Positions 26,856 to 33,782 of a DNA stretch of 64,000 nt are shown here, in pieces (positions within the stretch are counted from its first letter, which is position 1; each line of letters starts with the position of its first letter). This DNA comes from Asticcacaulis endophyticus (GTDB taxonomy: Bacteria; Pseudomonadota; Alphaproteobacteria; Caulobacterales; Caulobacteraceae): assembly GCF_014652575.1 (NCBI RefSeq), contig NZ_BMZB01000002.1, positions 248,001 through 312,000 on the forward strand, given 5' to 3'. The notes below the pieces were generated by a model. It saw only the letters and a program-made list of their open reading frames with translations, ran no database searches and was not told the DNA's origin. A program made the position numbers and the translations under genes.

Positions 26856-27803
26856 TTAAGAAAAAAGTCCTCTGGCGCGCGCATAGCTCAGGAACAGATC
26901 GTCCCATTTGGCCCTGGGGGCGTTGAGACCATAGCCGTGGCCGCCTTCGGCAAACAGGTGGGTTTCGACCTTTATGCCGTGGGTTTTGAGTGCGTCCCGT
27001 AACAAAAGCGCATTGGCGACGGGCACCGTGCCGTCATCTTCGCTGTGGACGATGAAGGCGGGCGGTGTGGCGGGGCCTACCTGTTTGTCGGTCGAAAACT
27101 GATTTACCATGTTTTCAGCCGGGGCCGCGCCCAACAGGTTGGTACGCGATCCGCCGTGCGATATGCCCTCCGCCATCGAAATCACCGGATAGATGGGCGC
27201 GAACAGGGCCGGGCGGGCGCTTAAAGCATCCGCCGTGTCGACGGCTTCATAAGCCTTATGATCAAACAGGGTCGCCAGCGACGCGCACAGATGGCCCCCT
27301 GCGCTGAAGCCAATCGCGCCTGTCCGGTCGGGATCGACGCCGTAGCTGGCATGGTGGTGGCGGATGAGTCTGATCGCGCGTTGGGCATCCGCCAGCGGGG
27401 CCAGATGAGGTGTCGCCCAGCCCTCAGCCGGCAGGCGGTAGGTCAGGATAAAGGCGGTGACACCTTGGGCCGCCAGCCAGCGGGCAATTTCATGGCCTTC
27501 GTTGTCGATCGATACAAAGCGGTAGCCACCACCGGGAATGACCAGCATGGCCGCCCCATTGGGTTTTTGCGGACGGTATATGGTCAGGCGCGGCTGAGAG
27601 ACGCCGGTGACAAAGCGTTTGGTGTTGCCGGACGGGGCGGCGACTTCCTGACGGGCCGGATTGAGGTCACCTGCCGGACCCTTGGGCCACAGCGGCATGA
27701 CTTCGGAACTGTCCGTTGGGCGCGTTTCGGAATGCGAACCCGTCGGTATGGTCAGGCTGGCGATCAGGCCTGCGCCCAAAAGATGGCGGCGGTCGATAGG
27801 CAT
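26856..27803 (-). CDS. Secreted alpha/beta hydrolase, esterase/acetylxylan-esterase-like
   Basis: A 315-residue hydrolase with a Tat-like signal (DRRHLLGAGLIASLTIP). Family features: the oxyanion segment VIPGGGYRFVS, the nucleophile elbow GFSAGGHL, a later Asp in HSEDDGTVPVA and the catalytic His in EGGHGYGL. The GGGY...HEGxxIA arrangement is that of BD-FAE/acetyl-esterase proteins found in polysaccharide-degrading bacteria. Likely removes acetyl or feruloyl groups from sugar polymers, in line with the arabinofuranosidases and CE15-like esterase of this window; substrate is inference. ATG at 27803; the next gene in the same direction (YccF) starts 0.44 kb upstream. Confidence 0.82.
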   Translation of the reverse strand: MPIDRRHLLGAGLIASLTIPTGSHSETRPTDSSEVMPLWPKGPAGDLNPARQEVAAPSGNTKRFVTGVSQPRLTIYRPQKPNGAAMLVIPGGGYRFVSIDNEGHEIARWLAAQGVTAFILTYRLPAEGWATPHLAPLADAQRAIRLIRHHHASYGVDPDRTGAIGFSAGGHLCASLATLFDHKAYEAVDTADALSARPALFAPIYPVISMAEGISHGGSRTNLLGAAPAENMVNQFSTDKQVGPATPPAFIVHSEDDGTVPVANALLLRDALKTHGIKVETHLFAEGGHGYGLNAPRAKWDDLFLSYARARGLFS

Positions 27804-27847
27804 CAGGTAATCCCCCGTATGTTGACGCGGGGACTTTGTCCGATGGA

Positions 27848-28246
27848 TCAGCGCTTTTCAACCACCATTTTACCGACCGGCGCCAGGGCCAGTTGTGCCA
27901 GTTGCAAATCCTTAAACGCAAACGGCAGGCCGATAATGGTAATCGCCTCTCCGACCGCGGCGATCAGGTGAGCCAGCGCAATATACCAGCCAGCAAAGAC
28001 GAACCATATAATATTGAGAAACAACCCGATGGCCCCGGTGCCGATATCGCTGCGGCCGGTGTGGTCGTCGCGGTCAACGATTTCCTTACCGAACGGCCAG
28101 AAGGCAAAGCCAGCGATGCGCCAGGCGGACAGCGCCCACGGCAGGCCGACAATGGTGATGGCCAGAAAGAACCCGCCCAGCAGCCACAGGCAGCCGCAAA
28201 TGAAGCCGCCGAAGATGAACCAAAGCAGATTAAGCAGTAATCTCAT
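27848..28246 (-). CDS. YccF-family inner-membrane protein
   Basis: A 132-residue membrane protein built of two similar halves, each with a hydrophobic hairpin and the family motif pattern: LLNLLWFIFGG ... TIVGLPWA in the first half and LNIIWFVFAGWYIALAHL ... TIIGLPFA in the second. This internal repeat is diagnostic of YccF (DUF307). The role is unknown. ATG at 28246; 45 bp separate it from the downstream hydrolase on the same strand. Identification is confident. Confidence 0.9.
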   Translation of the reverse strand: MRLLLNLLWFIFGGFICGCLWLLGGFFLAITIVGLPWALSAWRIAGFAFWPFGKEIVDRDDHTGRSDIGTGAIGLFLNIIWFVFAGWYIALAHLIAAVGEAITIIGLPFAFKDLQLAQLALAPVGKMVVEKR

Positions 28247-28584
28247 GAGGGGGCTCGCTGTAAGATAAGGTGGTTGGTACCGGATGCCGACACTATAGGG
28301 TAAAGGCGGCGGTAATCACGTTAAATTTCATTTATGCGGTATTGCGGCAGGCGTATAATTAAGCCTGTAAATGACCGGTGGGGCCCTGCATATATTCTAT
28401 GGGTCTACTTAAGGCAAAATCATGGAAGGGTAGAACTATGCTGCAACTGCGCGCAAGTCGCGCCGGAGAGGGTAACATGCTCACTTCATATGGTTTCGTT
28501 TTTAAGTATAAAAGTGAAGTTCTTTTTTGATTCGTGGTGCGAAAGCCGGTTTTTTGAACCTTTGTAGTAATGAGAATAGTTTTC
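28247..28584. other. AT-rich intergenic region between yccF and the DUF4169 gene
   Basis: Divergent promoters are expected here. A GCGTATAATT sequence near 28352-28361 resembles a -10 box. Around 28490-28530 a weak stem (CTTCA / TGAAG) is followed by TTCTTTTTT, which could be a terminator of a short transcript on the plus strand. No open reading frame or known RNA fold was recognised. Confidence 0.35.
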
Positions 28585-28788
28585 ATGTCCAATATCGTAA
28601 ATCTCAACAAGGCGCGTAAGGCCAAAAACAAGGCTGATAAGCAAAAGAAGGCGGGTGAAAACCGTATAATATTTGGAATCTCAACCAAGATTAGAAATGT
28701 TGAAATAAAAAAGGCAGATTTGGAGTCAAAAAAACTGGATCAACGATTGCTAAGTCCGTTAGATGGTAATAAAAAGGACGAGTGTTAA
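28585..28788 (+). CDS. DUF4169-family small basic protein
   Basis: A 67-residue, highly charged protein. The opening NIVNLNKARKAKNKADKQKK followed by AGENRIIFG matches the short DUF4169 family found across Alphaproteobacteria. Predicted to be a helical, Lys-rich soluble protein; the function is unknown. ATG at 28585 is preferred to 28570 because the family starts here. In many alphaproteobacteria it sits beside the ribbon-helix-helix gene that follows here, with fumC and sspB nearby, as in this window. The gene is AT-richer than its neighbours. Confidence 0.75.
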   Translation: MSNIVNLNKARKAKNKADKQKKAGENRIIFGISTKIRNVEIKKADLESKKLDQRLLSPLDGNKKDEC

Positions 28789-28939
28789 ACAATAAAGTCA
28801 TGTTCTAAATTAGCCTTTACGGGCATGGTCTTATAATACCGCGCATTACCATGAATAAATGTACCTCATCCAAGTACAGTATAAACCCCAAAGAAACATA
28901 CGCTGTCGTGGAAAGACGTCGTGAAGTTGGAGGAACCTC

Positions 28940-29179
28940 ATGCCTGGTTTAAAAAAACGCTCTGTTAATCTTGCCGGACACGCCACGTCGGTGGCGCTGG
29001 AGCCGGAGTTCTGGACGGTGCTTGAGGATATGTCCAAGGAGCGCAGGGTAAGTCTGGCGGCTCTGATCGCGGACCTCGACTCCCGGCGCGGCGAATCGCT
29101 TCTGGCGTCGTTCTGCCGTCTGTCGGCGCTCGCCTTCGTGCAGGCCAAGGCGGGTGGTGCGAAGAAAAAGAAAGCCTGA
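28940..29179 (+). CDS. Ribbon-helix-helix domain protein (RHH_4 type)
   Basis: A 79-residue protein: KKRSVNLAGHATSVALEPEFW provides the beta-strand and first helix of a ribbon-helix-helix fold, and RRVSLAALIADLDSRRG the second, then ASFCRLSALAFVQ and a Lys-rich tail. Matches the small RHH family conserved in Alphaproteobacteria next to DUF4169. Probably a DNA-binding dimer; targets unknown. ATG at 28940 is preceded by GGAGGAA. A large inverted repeat follows 15 bp after the stop. Confidence 0.82.
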   Translation: MPGLKKRSVNLAGHATSVALEPEFWTVLEDMSKERRVSLAALIADLDSRRGESLLASFCRLSALAFVQAKAGGAKKKKA

Positions 29180-29194
29180 TTTTGCACCGCTTTT

Positions 29195-29235
29195 TTACCC
29201 CCTGTTAGTTTCTTAAAAAAACTTATAGGGGGTAA
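29195..29235. repeat. Long interrupted inverted repeat after the RHH gene
   Basis: TTACCCCCT (29195-29203) pairs exactly with AGGGGGTAA (29227-29235); inside, AGTTT pairs with AAACT. There is a T run before, but none after, so it is not a standard plus-strand terminator. It may be an operator or RNA element. Confidence 0.6.
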
Positions 29236-29337
29236 GGTTTGCGCTGTGTGGGCATAAACTGCGATATGATTTGGATCGCGGTTGAAAATCGGCTTATGAT
29301 GCGAACAAAACATGACTCGCGCGCCGTGGAGCGTTTT

Positions 29338-29363
29338 CCCATCAAATGGATTCATTTGATGGG
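29338..29363. repeat. 11-bp perfect inverted repeat upstream of the helicase gene
   Basis: CCCATCAAATG, loop GATT, CATTTGATGGG. Located about 125 bp before the helicase start. Could be a factor-binding dyad or an RNA hairpin. Confidence 0.6.
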
Positions 29364-29445
29364 TCAGAAAGGGCGACCACAAAAATCAGAGCCTTTCATC
29401 CAAGAAAACAGATGAAGGGCTCCGGCGTGACGGTTCTGCCGCATC

Positions 29446-29467
29446 GGCTTTGGGAATACCCAAAGCC
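29446..29467. repeat. 9-bp perfect inverted repeat just before the helicase start
   Basis: GGCTTTGGG, loop AATA, CCCAAAGCC, ending 18 bases before the ATG at 29486. In RNA it would sit in the 5' leader close to the ribosome site and could affect initiation. Confidence 0.6.
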
Positions 29468-29485
29468 CTAAGCTATGGTTCATAC

Positions 29486-31795
29486 ATGAGTGCAATCCCT
29501 ATCAGCGTTCAGGCATCAAGCCATCTTGGTGCGTCTGCGCCGGATTATATGAGCGGTCTCAACCCCGAACAGGCCAAAGCTGTGCGCACGGTGACGGGGC
29601 CGGTTCTGGTGCTGGCCGGGGCGGGCACGGGCAAGACGCGCGTGCTGACGACCCGGATTGCCCACATTCTGAAACAGGGGCTGGCGCGGCCGTCTGAGAT
29701 CCTGTGTGTGACCTTTACCAATAAGGCGGCGCGTGAAATGCGTGAGCGGGCCGAGCGCCTGATTGGCCCTGCGGCGACCGGGCTTTATAATCTGGGGACG
29801 TTCCATTCGATCGCCGCTCAGATTTTGCGCCGTCATGCCGAACTGGTTGGTCTGAAATCGACCTTTACGATCCTTGATGACGACGATCAGGTGCGTCTGC
29901 TTAAACAGATCATCGAAGGCCGCCGGATTGATACCAAACGCTTTCCACCCAAGACTTTGGCGCACTTTATTGATCAGTGGAAGAACAAGGGGCTGACGCC
30001 CGAACAGGTTGCCAAACTGAACGATGCCAAAAAATGTGATGAAGGAGCTGATTTCGCGTTTGGAAAGGGCGCAGAAATCTACGCCGAATATCAGGATCGC
30101 CTGCGAGTGCTCAATGCCTGCGATTTTGGCGATCTGTTGTTGCATACCCTCAAGATTTTCACCCAGTACCACGAAGTGCTGGCCCAGTATCATGCCCGCT
30201 TTAAATATATTCTGGTCGATGAGTATCAGGACACCAATGTCGCCCAGTATCTGTGGCTGCGGATACTGACCAATGCGGATCGCAATCTGTGCTGTGTGGG
30301 GGATGACGATCAGTCGATCTATGGCTGGCGCGGGGCGGAAGTCGATAATATCCTGAAATTTGAGCGCGACTATCCGGGCGCGGAAGTCATCCGGCTGGAG
30401 CGCAATTACCGCTCAACTAAGCATATTCTGGGCGCGGCGGCGGGCCTGATCAAGGCCAACAGCGCGCGTCTGGGCAAGACCCTGTGGACCGAAGACCAGG
30501 GTGGCAAAAAGGTTTTGGTGCAGGGCATCTGGGATTCGGCGGCTGAGGCCCAATGGGTATCCGAAGATATCGAAAAACAGAAAAAATCCGGCCGGGCCTA
30601 TCAGGACATGGCCGTGCTGGTGCGGGCGTCGTTTCAGATGCGGGCCTTTGAAGAACGCTTCCTGATGCTGCAAATCCCATACGTCGTCATCGGCGGGCCG
30701 CGCTTTTTCGAGCGGGCGGAAATCCGTGACGCGATTGCCTACCTTCGGCTGATCCAGTCGCCGGACGATGATCTGGCCTTTGAGCGCATCATCAATGTGC
30801 CTAAGCGCGGCATCGGCGATGCGACGGTGCAAAAACTGCTGATGCAGGCGCGGGTGGCGGGCCAGAGCGTGATGGCCGCCGTGCGCGACCTGATTGACAC
30901 CGATGAATTGCCGACGCGCGCCCGTACCCCTTTGACGGCGTTTGTGCGCGACTATGACCGCTGGCGCGAGCTGGCCAAGACCATCAAGCATGACATGCTG
31001 CTCGATACTGTCCTGACCGATGCCGGCTATTATGACATGCATCGCGCCGATAAGGTGTCGGGGCAGTCGCGGCTGGATAACCTTAAGGAAATGGTCAATT
31101 CGATGGGCGATTTCGAGGACCTCAGCGCATACCTGGAGCATGTGGCTTTGGTGATGGAGCTTGAGCGCGACGCCGGGGCCAATTCGGTCAAGATCATGAC
31201 CCTGCACGGCGCCAAGGGGCTGGAGTTTCCGGTGGTTTATTTGCCGGGCTGGGAGGAAGGCATCTTCCCGTCGCAGCGTTCAATGGACGAAAGCGGTCTG
31301 CGCGGGCTGGAAGAGGAGCGCCGACTGGCCTATGTCGGCATCACCCGCGCCCGCGAGGAGGCCCGCATCAGTTTTGTGGCTAACCGGCAGGTCTATGGGC
31401 GCTGGACGTCGCAACTGCCGTCGCGCTTTATTGATGAAATGCCGATCGAGCATGTTGAGGCCGTCTCCCAGACCGGCTACGCGCAGGCCGGTTGGACCTC
31501 GCAGGAATCGCGCTGGGATCGGGCAGGCTATCAGCCGAACTATACCAAGCGCGAAGAGCCGAAAACATTTGGCGGCAATCTGTCGGGTGTCGATATGAGC
31601 CGTCTGGAATCGCGGCCCCACCGGCCGTCGGCTCCGGCGAAACCGCAGCCGTCCAAGGGGCTGCCGGTCGGGACGCGCGTATTCCACGTCAAGTTCGGCT
31701 ACGGCGAGGTTAAGGAAACCGAAGGCAATAAGCTGATTGTGCGCTTTGAGACCGGCGATAAAAAGGTCATGGACAGCTTTGTGGAAAAGGCGTGA
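29486..31795 (+). CDS. uvrD: UvrD/PcrA-type superfamily 1 DNA helicase
   Basis: ATP-driven 3'-5' helicase for excision and mismatch repair and for removing proteins from DNA. From ATG 29486 it is 769 residues. Motifs: Q-region LNPEQAKAV, Walker A AGAGTGKT, Ia FTNKAAREMRER, II VDEYQDTN, III CCVGDDDQSIYGWRGA, IV LERNYRST, V MTLHGAKGLEFPVVYLPG, VI ERRLAYVGITRARE. The C-terminus ends in the PcrA/UvrD RNA-polymerase-binding fold (GTRVFHVKFGYGEV). The ribosome site of 29486 is weak; ATG 29550 is an alternative. A dyad sits 18 bases ahead. The cyclophilin gene starts two bases after the stop. Confidence 0.95.
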   Translation: MSAIPISVQASSHLGASAPDYMSGLNPEQAKAVRTVTGPVLVLAGAGTGKTRVLTTRIAHILKQGLARPSEILCVTFTNKAAREMRERAERLIGPAATGLYNLGTFHSIAAQILRRHAELVGLKSTFTILDDDDQVRLLKQIIEGRRIDTKRFPPKTLAHFIDQWKNKGLTPEQVAKLNDAKKCDEGADFAFGKGAEIYAEYQDRLRVLNACDFGDLLLHTLKIFTQYHEVLAQYHARFKYILVDEYQDTNVAQYLWLRILTNADRNLCCVGDDDQSIYGWRGAEVDNILKFERDYPGAEVIRLERNYRSTKHILGAAAGLIKANSARLGKTLWTEDQGGKKVLVQGIWDSAAEAQWVSEDIEKQKKSGRAYQDMAVLVRASFQMRAFEERFLMLQIPYVVIGGPRFFERAEIRDAIAYLRLIQSPDDDLAFERIINVPKRGIGDATVQKLLMQARVAGQSVMAAVRDLIDTDELPTRARTPLTAFVRDYDRWRELAKTIKHDMLLDTVLTDAGYYDMHRADKVSGQSRLDNLKEMVNSMGDFEDLSAYLEHVALVMELERDAGANSVKIMTLHGAKGLEFPVVYLPGWEEGIFPSQRSMDESGLRGLEEERRLAYVGITRAREEARISFVANRQVYGRWTSQLPSRFIDEMPIEHVEAVSQTGYAQAGWTSQESRWDRAGYQPNYTKREEPKTFGGNLSGVDMSRLESRPHRPSAPAKPQPSKGLPVGTRVFHVKFGYGEVKETEGNKLIVRFETGDKKVMDSFVEKA

Positions 31796-31797
31796 CG

Positions 31798-32595
31798 ATG
31801 AAGATGTGGAGGATGGGCTTAGCGGCCCTGATGATGGCGAGTGGTGCACACGCCGCGGACTGGAAGCCGCTGGATGCGGGTAACACGTTGGTGGTCGATA
31901 CGTCCAAGGGGCAGGTGATTATCGCCCTGTCGCCCGAAATGGCCCCGCAGGCGGCTGAGCGCATCAAGACTCTGACGCGGCGTGGGTTCTATGACGGGTT
32001 ATTGTTCCACCGGGTTATACCGCAGTTTGTGGCCCAGACCGGCAACCCGAACAATAAGGACGGAGGCAAAAGCGACCTGCCGAACCTTGCGCTGGAGTCC
32101 GTATTTAATCTGAAAACCACGCCGCATTATACCGCTGCGCGGCCTGTGACCGGTGCGGTCGGCTTTATTGGGGCGACACCGTTTGCCTCGACCAATGACT
32201 ATCATATCAAGACCGGTGCCGTGCGGGCCTGGGGGACGCATTGCGCCGGTGTGGTCGGTATGGGGCGCGACGATGAGCCGAAGAACTCAGCCAATAGCGA
32301 GCTTTATATTACCCTGTCGGATGTGTCGCGGCTGGATCGGGACTATACGGTGGTCGGGCGTGTGGTATCTGGCTTTGAGATTGTGAAAGCCCTGAACGCC
32401 GGTGAACCGCCCGCATCGCCGGATGCGATGGCGCGGGTCAGAGTGTTGGGCGATATCCATGAAACAGAGCGGCCCAGGCTTGAGATTATGGATGTGTCCG
32501 GTGCGGCGTTTAAGGCTCATGTGACCACGATACGTGCTGAACGCGGTGCTGATTTTTCAGTGTGTGACACCACTGTGCCCGTGCGGGCGCGTTAG
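31798..32595 (+). CDS. Exported cyclophilin-type peptidyl-prolyl isomerase
   Basis: Catalyses prolyl bond isomerisation during periplasmic folding. The 265-residue protein has a signal peptide (MKMWRMGLAALMMASGAHA) and a cyclophilin domain with the catalytic Arg in FHRVIPQFVAQTGNP, the GVVGMGR strand and the SELYITLSD block. A stretch of about 50 residues (ALESVFNLKTTPHYTAARP...) is inserted relative to minimal bacterial PpiA, and a C-terminal tail of about 60 residues follows. ATG 31798 is used; it lies right after the helicase stop, so the two are probably co-transcribed. Confidence 0.88.
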   Translation: MKMWRMGLAALMMASGAHAADWKPLDAGNTLVVDTSKGQVIIALSPEMAPQAAERIKTLTRRGFYDGLLFHRVIPQFVAQTGNPNNKDGGKSDLPNLALESVFNLKTTPHYTAARPVTGAVGFIGATPFASTNDYHIKTGAVRAWGTHCAGVVGMGRDDEPKNSANSELYITLSDVSRLDRDYTVVGRVVSGFEIVKALNAGEPPASPDAMARVRVLGDIHETERPRLEIMDVSGAAFKAHVTTIRAERGADFSVCDTTVPVRAR

Positions 32596-32648
32596 GTTAT
32601 TTTGAAAGCTGACTTGATTTTTTAAGGTGTCGGGCGGATATTGAACCT

Positions 32649-32816
32649 ATGAACATGCAGGCGCCCAAATCGTTTAAAAAGGCAGACAGCCGCCCCAAGG
32701 TGCTTGGGGTGACCAAGGACGGCGTGAAAATCCTGGCCCCGCGTCGGAAAGCCACGAATTTTACCCAAACCGAACTGCGTGAGGCCGTGGCCAAAGCTTT
32801 GGCTAAAAGCGCCTGA
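32649..32816 (+). CDS. Small 55-residue basic protein, first gene of a three-gene cassette
   Basis: An unrecognised short protein: a basic N-terminus (KSFKKADSRPK), a short strand-like segment VLGVTKDGVKILAPRRK and a C-terminal helix (TQTELREAVAKALAKSA). No signal peptide. The gene begins 54 bp after the cyclophilin and ends with TGATAA only three bases before the ATG of the next gene, so the two are almost certainly co-translated. Size, charge and placement resemble antitoxins or small partner proteins; that is a guess from context, not a match. A weak GGCGGA ribosome site precedes. Confidence 0.6.
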   Translation: MNMQAPKSFKKADSRPKVLGVTKDGVKILAPRRKATNFTQTELREAVAKALAKSA

Positions 32817-32819
32817 TAA

Positions 32820-33425
32820 ATGAACTCTGAGGATGTTTTCATTAATTGTCCGTTTTCGGATGACTATGATCAACATTTCAAAGCCATAATCTTTACGGTC
32901 ATTCGCAGTGGTTTCATCCCCAGATGTGCGCGTGAAGATGACGACGGGGGCGATGTTCGTTTTGAAAAGATTTGCCGGATCATTGCCGAAAGCAAATACG
33001 GCATTCATGATATTTCCAAGACTGAACTTGATGAAGCGTCGGGCTTGCCGCGCTTCAATATGCCGTTTGAACTGGGCCTGTTTCTGGGGGCGAAAAAATA
33101 TGCCCCTGAACAGGTGGCTAAAAAGGCGATCATCTTTGATCGCGCGGCCTATAGGTATCAGCAGTTCATTTCCGATATAGCCGGGCAGGATATTCATGCC
33201 CACGAAGGCGATATCCGTCGATTGATCATTGACATAGCGGCATGGCTGCGCCGGGCTTCGCGGCGCAAAACCGTACCCGGAGGTCAGGTTATCGCGGATG
33301 AGTTTGATAATTTTGCGCGTGACTTACCCATTATGATTGAGGCAAAGCAATTGTCTTTAGTGGATTTGACCTATGCCGATGATGTCGGCCTTATGACCGA
33401 ATGGCTGGCGCAGAAAAATCAATGA
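32820..33425 (+). CDS. TIR/deoxyribosyltransferase-like fold protein, unknown function
   Basis: A 201-residue cytoplasmic protein. It opens with a strand VFINCPF followed by an acidic turn (SDDYDQHF), then a helix-strand unit ending RSGFIPRCARE, a second strand YGIHDISKTE and the segment PRFNMPFELGLFLGAKKY. The order strand, D, and a downstream E-L-G helix recalls TIR and nucleoside 2-deoxyribosyltransferase folds, in which that Glu is catalytic on NAD or nucleosides. The remainder is helical. I know similar proteins only as hypothetical, so NADase or nucleotide hydrolase activity is inference. It is coupled to the 55-aa gene (three-base gap) and to the RusA-like gene (ATGA overlap). Confidence 0.6.
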   Translation: MNSEDVFINCPFSDDYDQHFKAIIFTVIRSGFIPRCAREDDDGGDVRFEKICRIIAESKYGIHDISKTELDEASGLPRFNMPFELGLFLGAKKYAPEQVAKKAIIFDRAAYRYQQFISDIAGQDIHAHEGDIRRLIIDIAAWLRRASRRKTVPGGQVIADEFDNFARDLPIMIEAKQLSLVDLTYADDVGLMTEWLAQKNQ

Positions 33426-33778
33426 CAGACTGGATCGCTTCGGGAAAAGTGCGGGCGCGGGAGACTGAGGAGGGAATTGAAATCCTGATCGACGGTCTGA
33501 CGACGCAGGGGCGTTATTATAAGCCGCTGGTCTATGAATTTTTCCGTAAAGAGTGGAGAGGTGCGCGTCCGGCCTACGGCGACTACGGCGTAGAAATCCG
33601 CATGGAACATATCGGCGATCCCCCGTGGATGGACCTCGACAACCTCGCCAAGGCTTTACTGGATGCCATCAAAGGTTTTGTGTTTCACGACGACAGCCAG
33701 GTGGCGCGGCTTTTGGTCGAGCGTCATGAAGGCGAGCGCGAACAGATTCATATCAAGGTCTATGCCCTAAAGCGATAA
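33422..33778 (+). CDS. RusA-like Holliday-junction endonuclease
   Basis: A 118-residue protein. The C-terminal half contains WMDLDNLAKALLDAIKG then VFHDDSQVARL, matching the RusA motif D-x-D-N ... D-D whose Asp residues bind the metal ions that cut four-way junctions. E. coli RusA is about the same size. RusA genes are usually carried by prophages, but no phage genes are present. The start codon overlaps the stop of the TIR-like gene (ATGA). This pairing is unusual and suggests the nuclease belongs to that cassette. The N-terminal 50 residues are divergent. Four bases separate it from the convergent hydrolase. Confidence 0.8.
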   Translation: MTDWIASGKVRARETEEGIEILIDGLTTQGRYYKPLVYEFFRKEWRGARPAYGDYGVEIRMEHIGDPPWMDLDNLAKALLDAIKGFVFHDDSQVARLLVERHEGEREQIHIKVYALKR

Positions 33779-33782
33779 GCCT

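Noticed and set aside
33422-33778. RusA-like gene as sign of a prophage
   Set aside because: No integrase, portal, terminase, capsid or lysis gene is present on either side, and the neighbours are housekeeping genes.
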